Assembly (NCBI RefSeq): GCF_001591405.1
Contig: NZ_BCUV01000006.1
Coordinates: 496,001 to 560,000 of the forward strand
DNA: 64,000 nt
From: Janibacter terrae NBRC 107853
GTDB lineage: Bacteria; Actinomycetota; Actinomycetes; Actinomycetales; Dermatophilaceae
Reading direction: 5' to 3'
The notes under the pieces are model-generated. The model worked only from the letters and a program-made list of their open reading frames with translations, was not told the origin of the DNA and ran no database searches. Positions within the stretch are counted from its first letter, which is position 1, and each line of letters begins with the position of its first letter. Both the position numbers and the translations under genes were made by a program. Shown one piece after another: positions 34,145 to 41,412 of this stretch.

Positions 34145-34334
34145 GCAACAGCCGCCACACCAGGCCCGCCACGCACACGATCGCGAGCAGCAGGAACGCG
34201 GCGCCGACGTTGTCCTGACCTGCAGCTACTGCGACGGCACGCAGCACCCAGAACCCCAGGATCAACAGCAGCCAAGTCCGCGCCGACCAGCCATCCCGCT
34301 GGGCGGGTCCCTCTTCGACAGTCATGCCCAACAC
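34134..34334 (-). CDS. Antisense small membrane protein (66 aa)
   Basis: Two hydrophobic helices (about residues 21-37 and 43-60) and a basic end. It lies on the minus strand between the head morphogenesis gene and the protease-scaffold gene, and is coupled to the 56-residue zinc protein. Confidence 0.55.
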   Translation of the reverse strand: MLGMTVEEGPAQRDGWSARTWLLLILGFWVLRAVAVAAGQDNVGAAFLLLAIVCVAGLVWRLLRGR

Positions 34335-34360
34335 GATCCCACGCCGAGGAGGCGACCGCC

Positions 34361-35629
34361 ATGCCCAAGCGCATCACCGAGGCGTCCACCCTGACCGTCA
34401 CCGAGTCCCCCACCCCCGGACGCATCAGGCTCCAGCTGATCGACGCCGGATGGGGCTCCTCGGGCTACTACTCCCCTCAGGTCCTCGAGAACGCCGCCAA
34501 CGAGCAGGTCTTCCCCGCCGGCACCCACATTTTCTTCGACCACCCCTCCGAGTCCGAGCGTCACGACCGCCCCGAGCGGTCCGTGCGCGACCTCGCGATG
34601 GTCCTCGACGAGGACGCCACCTACGACCCGGCGACCACGGCCCTCGTCGCCGAAGCGAAGGTCATCGGCCCCTACCGCGACCTCGTCACCGACCCGGTGT
34701 TCATGGAAGCCGTCGGCATGAGCATCCGCGCCGCCGCCGACACCACCGTCGGTGAGGCCGAAGGCCGCAAGGGCACGATCGTCACCCAGCTCATCGAGGG
34801 CGTGTCCGTGGATCTCGTCACCCGCGCCGGCCGCGGCGGGCGGATCCTGGCCGCGGTCGAGTCCGCTCGCGCGCAGGTCCGCGAGGCCCGCGCCAACGAC
34901 ACCCGCGACGCGCTGCACGGCGCCGTCAAGGCCGCGCACGGCGGCGACGAGACGTGGACGTGGGTCCGCGACTTCGACCCCGACGCCGGCCTCGTCTACT
35001 TCGAGGTCGAGGACGACGAGCAGATGCGCACCTACCAGCAGCCCTACGAGCTCGCCGACGACGGCACCGCGTCCCTGACCGGTGAGCCCGTCGAGGTTCG
35101 CGTCTCCACCAGCTACGTGCCCGTGGGCGCCGACAACGGCGCCCCCACAGATGTCCCGGCACCCGCCGGACAGTCCACAGCCACCGAATCTGAGGAGATG
35201 AACATGGCTACCACCCAGATCGAGGAGTCGCAGCTCGCGGCCCTCCGTCAGGACGCCGAGCGGGTGCCCACGCTCGAGTCCGAGCGCGACACCGCCACCG
35301 CCCGCGCCGAGGCCGCCGAGGCCCGCGTCGCCGCGTTCGAGCGCCGCGAGGCCATCGACCGCGTCGTCAACAGCGTCGAGGGACACGACACCCTCAACGC
35401 GCTCGAGCGTCGCGGCATCACCGCCGACGCCCTCCAGGCCGACGAGCTCGACGAGGACGCCCTGCGTACCGCCGTCGAGTCCGCCGTCGCTGACCGCGCC
35501 GCCGCCCAGGGCGCCGGCCGCATCACCGGCTTCGGCGCCACCGAGTCCACCGGCGACAAGATCACCGCCACCGAGTCCACCCGGAGCGTCCTGTCCGCGT
35601 TCCGCATCCCCGCCACCCAGGAGGGCTGA
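34361..35629 (+). CDS. Fused capsid maturation protease and scaffold
   Basis: A 422-residue protein. The first 220 residues fit a prohead-protease-like domain that begins with Thr-Glu-Ala-Ser and contains Phe-Phe-Asp-His-Pro and Gly-Val-Ser-Val-Asp-Leu-Val-Thr motifs. The last 140 residues are a highly charged Ala/Glu/Arg coiled coil typical of a scaffold. An internal in-frame ATG at 35204, with GAGGAG six bases upstream, could yield the scaffold alone (141 residues). It precedes the decoration and capsid genes as usual. Confidence 0.8.
   Translation: MPKRITEASTLTVTESPTPGRIRLQLIDAGWGSSGYYSPQVLENAANEQVFPAGTHIFFDHPSESERHDRPERSVRDLAMVLDEDATYDPATTALVAEAKVIGPYRDLVTDPVFMEAVGMSIRAAADTTVGEAEGRKGTIVTQLIEGVSVDLVTRAGRGGRILAAVESARAQVREARANDTRDALHGAVKAAHGGDETWTWVRDFDPDAGLVYFEVEDDEQMRTYQQPYELADDGTASLTGEPVEVRVSTSYVPVGADNGAPTDVPAPAGQSTATESEEMNMATTQIEESQLAALRQDAERVPTLESERDTATARAEAAEARVAAFERREAIDRVVNSVEGHDTLNALERRGITADALQADELDEDALRTAVESAVADRAAAQGAGRITGFGATESTGDKITATESTRSVLSAFRIPATQEG
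35191..35206 (+). promoter_or_regulatory. Internal ribosome site and start for the scaffold domain
   Basis: TGAGGAG lies a few bases upstream of two in-frame ATG codons (35198 and 35204) at the border between the protease-like and coiled-coil parts. This resembles the nested scaffold start of lambda gene C/Nu3. Confidence 0.5.
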
Positions 35630-35632
35630 CCC

Positions 35633-36001
35633 ATGAAGAACGAGTACATGCGCCCCGCCGCCGAGCTGTCCCTCCCGGTCGTCGCCGGCACCAAGTCCGG
35701 TGACCCCGTCCGTGTCGGCGCAATCAACGGCGTCGCCGCCACCAACATCGGCGAGGGCGGCAACGCCGCCGGCAACGCGTCCGTCATCACCGACGCCCGC
35801 TCCTACACGTACGAGGTCGGCGGCGCCATCGCCGGCCCGTTCACCCCGGTCTACCTGACCGCACGCGCCGGCGCGACCGCCCCGGTGCTGTCCACCACCG
35901 GAACCGGCGCACCGTGGGGCTACACCGTCCCCAAGGTCGGCGAGACCGGTCAGCGCGCCGGGACCTCCGGCGTCGCCGTCGTCCGTCCCGCCCAGGTCTG
36001 A
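35633..36001 (+). CDS. Capsid decoration protein (DUF2190-like)
   Basis: A 122-residue, Gly/Ala/Val-rich protein with a beta-tulip-like pattern (Gly-Asp-Pro-Val-Arg-Val-Gly, Asn-Gly-Val-Ala). It sits between scaffold and capsid genes, where siphoviruses encode the protein that decorates the capsid. Family match by pattern only. Confidence 0.65.
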   Translation: MKNEYMRPAAELSLPVVAGTKSGDPVRVGAINGVAATNIGEGGNAAGNASVITDARSYTYEVGGAIAGPFTPVYLTARAGATAPVLSTTGTGAPWGYTVPKVGETGQRAGTSGVAVVRPAQV

Positions 36002-36012
36002 GGAGGACCACC

Positions 36013-37128
36013 ATGACCAACCACATCAAGGCCCTGGCCGAGTCCTTCGGCATCGCCGACCTCGCCACCCCCCTGCGGCGCCTCGGCCTGTCCGAGTCCG
36101 ACATCGACGACACCGCGCGGCTCCTCGGGCTCGCCTGGAACGGCGACCACCGCGCCCGCACGGCCGTCAACGAGGCCCTCACCACGAGCGACCTGTTCGT
36201 CTCCGCCTCCGGGGAGGTCTTCGACCGCGCCCTCATGGCCGAGTACGAGCGGATGCCCGTGCAGTGGTCGAAGATCAGCTCGCGCACCACCGTCAACGAC
36301 TTCCGCCCGAAGAAGCTCGTCGACCTCATCGGTGGCCGCGGCGTCCTCTCCCGCGTCCCGGAGCACACGAACTACCCGGAGGCCTCCCAGTCGTCCGCGG
36401 AGTCCGAGATCCGGGTCGAGAAGTACGGCGAGCAGTACGGCTACACCTTCGAGGCCCGCAAGAACGACCGCCTCAACGAGCTGCAGCGCATCCCCTCCGG
36501 GTTCGCCGCGAAGGCCCGCGCCACCGAGGACTACGCCACGCTCTCCGCGCTGGCCAACCCCGTCACCGGCGCCCCGAGCACGGCGTTCTTCAAGCCCGCC
36601 AACCGCAACATCTGGACCGGCGCGCTCACCGCGGAGAACGTGCAGGCCGGCCTGACCGCGCTGCGCACCCAGCGCGACACCGACGGCAACCTGCTCTACC
36701 CGGGCGAACTGCACGTCGTCGTCGGCCCCGCGCTCGAGTTCACGGCACGGCGCATCTTCGGCGCGCAGCAGATCCGCACCACCACCGGTGGCGTGGAGGT
36801 CGTCGAGGCCAACCCGCTGGCGGGCACGTCGTGGACGGTCATGGACAACCTGCCGGGCACGGCGTGGTTCATCCTGCCGAAGCCGACCGCCGCCCGCCCG
36901 GCGCTCTTCACCGCGTTCCTCGCGGGCGAGGAGACGCCGGACCTGCGGGTCAAGAAGGACCAGGGCGTGTCCACCAGCGGTGGCGACGTCCCGGTCGAGG
37001 GTGGGTCGTTCGACGACGACACCATCTACTACCGGGTGCGTCACATCACCGGCGGTGCCCCCGGCGACCCGAAGTTCACCTTCGCGTCCGACGGCACGGG
37101 CACGACGCTGGCCAAGGCCGGGTGGTGA
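36013..37128 (+). CDS. Major capsid protein
   Basis: A 371-residue capsid protein with a good AGGAGG ribosome site. Order and pattern fit an HK97-fold capsid of the actinophage Mu-like/T5-unlike type: a helical N-terminus, a Tyr-Pro-Glu-Ala...Glu-Lys-Tyr-Gly-Glu-Gln-Tyr core segment, an Arg-Lys-Asn-Asp-Arg-Leu-Asn-Glu-Leu helix and a C-terminal Arg-His-Ile-Thr-Gly-Gly strand. It follows the scaffold and decoration genes. Confidence 0.85.
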   Translation: MTNHIKALAESFGIADLATPLRRLGLSESDIDDTARLLGLAWNGDHRARTAVNEALTTSDLFVSASGEVFDRALMAEYERMPVQWSKISSRTTVNDFRPKKLVDLIGGRGVLSRVPEHTNYPEASQSSAESEIRVEKYGEQYGYTFEARKNDRLNELQRIPSGFAAKARATEDYATLSALANPVTGAPSTAFFKPANRNIWTGALTAENVQAGLTALRTQRDTDGNLLYPGELHVVVGPALEFTARRIFGAQQIRTTTGGVEVVEANPLAGTSWTVMDNLPGTAWFILPKPTAARPALFTAFLAGEETPDLRVKKDQGVSTSGGDVPVEGGSFDDDTIYYRVRHITGGAPGDPKFTFASDGTGTTLAKAGW

Positions 37129-37130
37129 GC

Positions 37131-37508
37131 ATGGCGAAGACCGTGAAGTTCGTTCACGTCGTCGACGCCGAGGGCCACCCGATCGATGGCTTCACCGACC
37201 CGGTGCCCTCGCACTGGATCGACTCCGACCTGCTCCCCGAGGGCACGAAGGAGGCCCCGGCGCCCGAGGTCCACGAGCAGTCCACCAACGTCGACGAGCT
37301 CACCGCGCGCGTGGCGGACCTCGAGGCCGAGAACGCGTCCCTGCGCGCGCAGCTCGAGGACCAGGGCCAGGTGGACGTGCCTGCCGGCAACGCGTCGACT
37401 GAGGTGTGGGCGGCGTGGGCCGTCGAGCACCGCGGCGCCAAGGAGGAGGACGTCAAGGGCAAGTCCCGTGACGAGCTCCGCGAGCAGTACGGGCCGCAGT
37501 CCAGCTGA
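37131..37508 (+). CDS. Hypothetical head protein with coiled coil
   Basis: A 125-residue protein: a strand-rich start, a short coiled coil (Leu-Thr-Ala-Arg-Val-Ala-Asp-Leu-Glu-Ala-Glu-Asn) and a C-terminal helix. It lies just after the capsid gene; such genes often encode small head or connector accessory proteins. Confidence 0.55.
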   Translation: MAKTVKFVHVVDAEGHPIDGFTDPVPSHWIDSDLLPEGTKEAPAPEVHEQSTNVDELTARVADLEAENASLRAQLEDQGQVDVPAGNASTEVWAAWAVEHRGAKEEDVKGKSRDELREQYGPQSS

Positions 37509-37562
37509 CGCGCTTCTCTCGCCCCTCGGCCTGACCGGTCGGGGGGTGGGGGTGGCGCGTCA
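37506..37562 (+). terminator. Hairpin after the capsid genes
   Basis: TGACGCGC (37506-37513) pairs with GCGCGTCA (37555-37562), enclosing C-rich and G-rich stretches that can also pair. It lies in the 177-base gap after the capsid block and may reduce downstream transcription. Confidence 0.4.
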
Positions 37563-37685
37563 ACACGGGACCCCCGCCCGACTGGACATCACCGACTCGT
37601 GAAGGTCCGTTCGGGGCGCTTCCTTTCCGCCCTGCCATGAACGTTCCTGCGCGCCAACCCCTTCCACCACGAGAGGAGCCTCGCC

Positions 37686-38051
37686 GTGGCTGACATCGAC
37701 GACGTCCGCTTCCTGATCGCCGACCTCGACCCGACCGACCAGCTCCTGCCCGACTCGCAGCTCCAGGCCGCGCTCACCGCGGAGGGCGGGTCAGTCCTGC
37801 TCGCCGCGGCCCGCTGCCTCGACGCGATCGCCGTGTCCGAGGTGCTCGTCGGCAAGAAGATCCGCACGCAGGACCTGCAGACCGACGGCGTGGCCGTCGC
37901 GCGGGAGCTGCGGGAGCAGGCCGCCGCGCTGCGCGCCCGGGCCCGCGACGAGGACCCCGACCTGGGGGGCTTCGATGGGTTCGACCTGGCGCCGGTGGTG
38001 CGTGACGGGCGACGTCCCGAGCACACGAACGACACCGTGTGGGGCCTGTAG
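37686..38051 (+). CDS. Head-tail connector (adaptor) protein
   Basis: A GTG-initiated 121-residue protein. The helical pattern - Asp-Val-Arg-Phe-Leu-Ile-Ala-Asp start, a helix, Ala-Ala-Arg-Cys-Leu-Asp-Ala-Ile, then a charged helix with Leu-Arg-Glu-Gln-Ala - matches gp6/gp15-type adaptors that dock under the portal. First gene of the connector block. Confidence 0.7.
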   Translation: MADIDDVRFLIADLDPTDQLLPDSQLQAALTAEGGSVLLAAARCLDAIAVSEVLVGKKIRTQDLQTDGVAVARELREQAAALRARARDEDPDLGGFDGFDLAPVVRDGRRPEHTNDTVWGL

Positions 38052-38053
38052 CC

Positions 38054-38530
38054 ATGCCCTTCCCCGGCACTCGCGTCGTGCCCACCGGGTGGTCCCGCCA
38101 TCACCAGCCCGTCGCCTCCGGCGGCATGAACGCCGCCTGCGTCATCACCGACCCCGCCCACGCCACCCCCGGCGCGTGGGACGACACCACCGGCACCTAC
38201 GCCCCGTCCGCCCCCTTCGTCCTCCTGCCGCCCCCCGACGGCCCCGAGGAGGACGGGTGGCCCTGCCGCGTGCAAGCCATCCAGTCCGACCAAGACGCCG
38301 AGCAGGCCGGCCAGGCCTCCACCACCCGCCGCTACCTCGTGCAGCTCCACGACCCTGACCTGACCACGCTCCCCGACCTCGAGCAGGGCCACGTCGTCAC
38401 GATCGTCACCGCCATCAACGACCCGCACCTGACCGGCCTGGACCTCGTCGTGGAGGACGTGCAGCACGGCTCCGAGCGGTTCACCCGCGACCTTGTCTGC
38501 ACCCACAACCAGCAGCCACCCACCAGCTGA
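38054..38530 (+). CDS. Head-to-tail stopper (DUF6093-like)
   Basis: A 158-residue protein, beta-rich, with Pro-Cys-Arg-Val and Arg-Arg-Tyr-Leu-Val strands and a Gly-His-Val-Val-Thr-Ile motif common in actinophage stoppers. The ATG at 38054 lies two bases after the adaptor stop; an upstream GTG at 38039 is in frame. Confidence 0.65.
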   Translation: MPFPGTRVVPTGWSRHHQPVASGGMNAACVITDPAHATPGAWDDTTGTYAPSAPFVLLPPPDGPEEDGWPCRVQAIQSDQDAEQAGQASTTRRYLVQLHDPDLTTLPDLEQGHVVTIVTAINDPHLTGLDLVVEDVQHGSERFTRDLVCTHNQQPPTS

Positions 38531-38543
38531 GGAGGGGTCCATC

Positions 38544-38903
38544 GTGGCGACCACGACCGGCATCCTCGAGTACCAGGCCGCGATGCGTCTGGCGTCCGCG
38601 ACCGTCGGCGCCCGCGCTGCCGCTGCCACCAGGCGGACCGCCGCAGCGATCGAGCGGGACGCGAAGACCCTCGCGCCCGTGGACACCGGCAACCTGCGGG
38701 CCAGCGGCGGCACCGAGTACGCCGGCGACGGCCGCCACGGCGTCATGACCGCCTCCGTGGGGTTCACCGCCAGCTACGCGATGTACGTCGAGCAGGGCAC
38801 CTCCCGCGCGGCCGCGCAACCGTTCCTCGCGCCCGCCACCGACCGGCACGTGCCCGGGTGGACCGCTGCCCTCGAACGCATCGCGGGAGGTGGCCTCACG
38901 TGA
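38544..38903 (+). CDS. HK97 gp10-like connector protein
   Basis: A 119-residue protein with the family core: Ala-Pro-Val-Asp-Thr-Gly-Asn-Leu-Arg followed by strands and Tyr-Ala-x-Tyr-Val-Glu-x-Gly-Thr, then Pro-Phe-Leu-x-Pro-Ala. It connects head and tail. GTG start after GGAGGGG. Confidence 0.88.
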   Translation: MATTTGILEYQAAMRLASATVGARAAAATRRTAAAIERDAKTLAPVDTGNLRASGGTEYAGDGRHGVMTASVGFTASYAMYVEQGTSRAAAQPFLAPATDRHVPGWTAALERIAGGGLT

Positions 38904-39391
38904 CCTCAAGCCGCGAACTCCACGACGCCCTCGTCCGCGCCCTCGAGCCCGTCACACGGTGGCGCCACCCAGCACCGGGCGACGGGCCCCCGGTGCGCGT
39001 CAACGAGGTCGGGCTCGACGTGTGGGAGAACCACGTCGGCGACGCCCGCATCGACCCCGACGGCACCGCCCACGCCTACCTGTTCCTCCAGACCTCCCCC
39101 GGCGGCCGCAACCACACCCGCGCCGTCGCCGCCACCACCCTCACCCGATGGCGGCCCATCCTCACGTTCGCCGGCGGCACCCCCGCCAAGACCCGGTGGG
39201 GCATCGACCACGCCCGCCCCCTCCTCGACGGTCTCACCCTCACCACCGTCGACGGCCGCGAACTCACCGCGCCCCTCCACGAAGGCTTCACCGCCTTCGA
39301 CGACTACGACCCCGGCCCGCTGCGGCTGGACCAAGACCCCAGCCCTCCGCGCTGGTACGTGCCCATCCAGTACGCCACCCAGGCGTCCTGA
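38900..39391 (+). CDS. Tail completion (terminator) protein
   Basis: A 163-residue protein whose GTG overlaps the preceding stop. The N-terminal helix and the strand pattern plus position between the gp10-like connector and the tail tube suggest the tail terminator; no strong signature was seen. Confidence 0.55.
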   Translation: MTSSRELHDALVRALEPVTRWRHPAPGDGPPVRVNEVGLDVWENHVGDARIDPDGTAHAYLFLQTSPGGRNHTRAVAATTLTRWRPILTFAGGTPAKTRWGIDHARPLLDGLTLTTVDGRELTAPLHEGFTAFDDYDPGPLRLDQDPSPPRWYVPIQYATQAS

Positions 39392-39430
39392 CCCCACCCA
39401 TCCGAATCTCGCCCTGAGGAGGGCCCACGC

Positions 39431-39760
39431 ATGAGCGACACCAAGCACCCGCTCGAGGTGGTGCGCGTCAAGGACCCCAGCACCGGGGCCGAGTACAACG
39501 CCACCCGCGCGCACGCCAGCAACATCCACGCCAAGGTCCTCGAGGGGGAACCGGTCGTCGACAAGCACGGCCGCCCCCGCGCCTCGCACCCCGCGCCGGG
39601 CAAGGCCCGCACCGACCTCGCCGGCCAGACCGTCATCAGCGAGAAGTCCACGCACGAGGAGCTCGACGCTGCCGCCGCCGAGCGCGGCGTGGACCTGACC
39701 GGTGCCACGACCAAGGCCGACAAGGTCGCCGCCATCACCTCCGCCACGAAGGAGAACTGA
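39431..39760 (+). CDS. Hypothetical tail-region protein
   Basis: A 109-residue charged protein. The C-terminal third (Glu-Leu-Asp-Ala-Ala-Ala...Thr-Lys-Ala-Asp-Lys) looks like a SAP/HeH-type helix-extended-helix. Directly before the major tail gene. Confidence 0.55.
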   Translation: MSDTKHPLEVVRVKDPSTGAEYNATRAHASNIHAKVLEGEPVVDKHGRPRASHPAPGKARTDLAGQTVISEKSTHEELDAAAAERGVDLTGATTKADKVAAITSATKEN

Positions 39761-39762
39761 CC

Positions 39763-40293
39763 ATGGTCCTCAACGTCCCCTCCGGCATCACCGCAGCCGG
39801 CAAGCTGTCCCTGACCATCGTGCCCCGCGCCGGCATCGCCAACCTCGCCGCGATCACCCAGACCGAGGTCAACGCGGTCGGCGCCGTCAACGTCTCCTGC
39901 GTCCTGCAGGGCGACGGGTACGGCCGCTCCACCAGCGAGTCCACCGGCACCGGCCGCCGCGCCTGCGAGGAGTACGAGTACGACATCCCCGGCACGAAGA
40001 AGACCGAGTTCGACCAGACCCGGTTCGTGTACGACCCGCAGGACCCCATCGCCGCCGTGTCCATCGCCTACGCCGCGCTCACCGAGGGCGAGGAGTACGT
40101 CCTGATCGAACGGTTCGGCATCTCCGGCAAGCAGGAGCTCGTCACCGGCGACATCTACTCCGCGTACCCGGTGCGCCTGTCCATCAAGGAGGGCCTGGTG
40201 CCCGGCGGTGAGGGCGAGCTCGAGTTCTACGCCCAGTTCCGCTCCACCGGCTCCCCCGCCCGGGACAAGGCCATCGTCGCCGGCGGCGTCTGA
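39763..40293 (+). CDS. Major tail (tube) protein
   Basis: A 176-residue protein with the beta-rich pattern of siphovirus tail tubes, followed by a strong terminator and the two tail chaperone frames. Abundant structural proteins in siphoviruses sit at this position. Confidence 0.75.
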   Translation: MVLNVPSGITAAGKLSLTIVPRAGIANLAAITQTEVNAVGAVNVSCVLQGDGYGRSTSESTGTGRRACEEYEYDIPGTKKTEFDQTRFVYDPQDPIAAVSIAYAALTEGEEYVLIERFGISGKQELVTGDIYSAYPVRLSIKEGLVPGGEGELEFYAQFRSTGSPARDKAIVAGGV

Positions 40294-40308
40294 CCGCTCC
40301 CTTGAACG

Positions 40309-40344
40309 CCGGTGGCTGCCGTTGGGCACGGCGGCAGCCACCGG
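40309..40344 (+). terminator. Strong terminator-like hairpin after the major tail gene
   Basis: CCGGTGGCTGCCG (40309-40321) pairs perfectly with CGGCAGCCACCGG (40332-40344) across a 10-base loop. It is followed by TCCAAGCATCTTCC. It probably limits transcription from the abundant tail tube gene into the tape measure region. Confidence 0.65.
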
Positions 40345-40402
40345 TCCAAGCATCTTCCCTTCGTGCCCGCCCCGTGCCCCACCCTCACCAAGGAGATCCG
40401 TC

Positions 40403-41038
40403 GTGCCCGACACCACCACCCCCCAGGCCGCCAAGCCCAAGCCCGCCGACCTCGACCAGTTCGACTTCGACGCGTTCATCGCCGGCGTCGTCAACCCCAC
40501 CAAGACCGTCGCCATCGCCCAGAACCGCGCCCTCGGCCAGCAGATCCAGGAGCAGCTCCGCGAGATCCTCGTCCTGGAGCGTGAGCAGGTCGACGCCAAG
40601 GCCGAGGGCCGTCCCGCGAAGCGTCGCGCGGCCACCACGGAGTCCCCCGAGCTGGAAGAGGCCCGCGCCCGCCTGGTCGACCTGGAGGAGCAGGCCAAGT
40701 CCACGTTCGTCTACGTGCGCGTGGAGGGCCTGACCCGCGCGACCCGCCGGCAGGCCGCCGCCGACGCGAAGGCCGGCAACGGCGAGCTCGACGAGTACAA
40801 CCAGTCCGCGATCGCGCACTGCGCGCAGGTCTACAAGCTCGACCCCCGCGTCCACCCGGACGCCCCCGGGCAGGTGCTGACCCTCGAGCAGTGGGGCGTC
40901 ATGGCCGAGAAGATCGGCGCCCTGCAGTGGGAGGCGATCATCGACGCCCTCAACGATGCGACCGCCGCCGGGGTGGAGCCGGATTTCTCGCAGCCGCCCT
41001 CTGCCTCCCCCGCTGGAGACACCTCCTCCAAGAGCTGA
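40403..41038 (+). CDS. Tail assembly chaperone (first frame)
   Basis: A 211-residue protein from a GTG with an AAGGAG site. Lys/Glu-rich helical N-terminus, [21 protein letters not shown] core and a Gln-Trp-Glu-Ala-Ile helix near the end. It lies between tail tube and tape measure genes, and the frame change at its 3' end into the next frame is the lambda G/GT arrangement. Confidence 0.85.
   Translation: MPDTTTPQAAKPKPADLDQFDFDAFIAGVVNPTKTVAIAQNRALGQQIQEQLREILVLEREQVDAKAEGRPAKRRAATTESPELEEARARLVDLEEQAKSTFVYVRVEGLTRATRRQAAADAKAGNGELDEYNQSAIAHCAQVYKLDPRVHPDAPGQVLTLEQWGVMAEKIGALQWEAIIDALNDATAAGVEPDFSQPPSASPAGDTSSKS
41007..41011 (+). promoter_or_regulatory. Putative -1 ribosomal frameshift site
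   Basis: In the zero frame the codons read GCC-TCC-CCC-GCT. A slip by one base on the CCCCC run leads directly into the open -1 frame (CGC-TGG-AGA...), nine codons before the zero-frame stop. Confidence 0.6.
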
Positions 41039-41385
41039 GAGCAGCCCGCTCCATCGGGCAGCCGCTGTCCGTCCTGCGCGGGCAGCGGCGCCCCGGAGCG
41101 AAGTGGCGGCGCCGCGACCGGCTCCTCCTCCTCGCCTTGCAGGCCTACGAAGACGACCTGTGCCCCTCCTGCGGCACGCCCCGCACCTACGCGATGGACC
41201 CCGACGCGGCCGGCCACCTCCACGTCCACGGCGCCACCTGCCAAGGGTGCGCGGCCCTGGAGCGGGAGGACAAGCGCCGCGGTGACCGGCCGGCACCTCC
41301 TGGGCACCGCCAGTACGTCACGCCCGACAAGGTCCTCGAGCACGCGATGACATACCCGATCCACGTACCGCCCTTCCACGCCTGA
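41008..41385 (+). CDS. Tail assembly chaperone extension (-1 frame)
   Basis: An open frame of about 125 residues with no credible start of its own, in the -1 frame relative to 40403-41038. It contains the features of actinophage second chaperone frames: Ala-Arg-Ser-Ile-Gly-Gln-Pro-Leu-Ser, a Leu-Leu-Ala-Leu-Gln-Ala-Tyr-Glu-Asp helix, Cys-Pro-Ser-Cys-Gly and a later Cys-Gln-Gly-Cys, which suggest a zinc site. It should be made as a C-terminal extension of the first chaperone. Confidence 0.8.
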   Translation, partial: PRWRHLLQELRAARSIGQPLSVLRGQRRPGAKWRRRDRLLLLALQAYEDDLCPSCGTPRTYAMDPDAAGHLHVHGATCQGCAALEREDKRRGDRPAPPGHRQYVTPDKVLEHAMTYPIHVPPFHA

Positions 41386-41412
41386 CCGAACCACCCCCGG
41401 AAGGGAGGGCCC

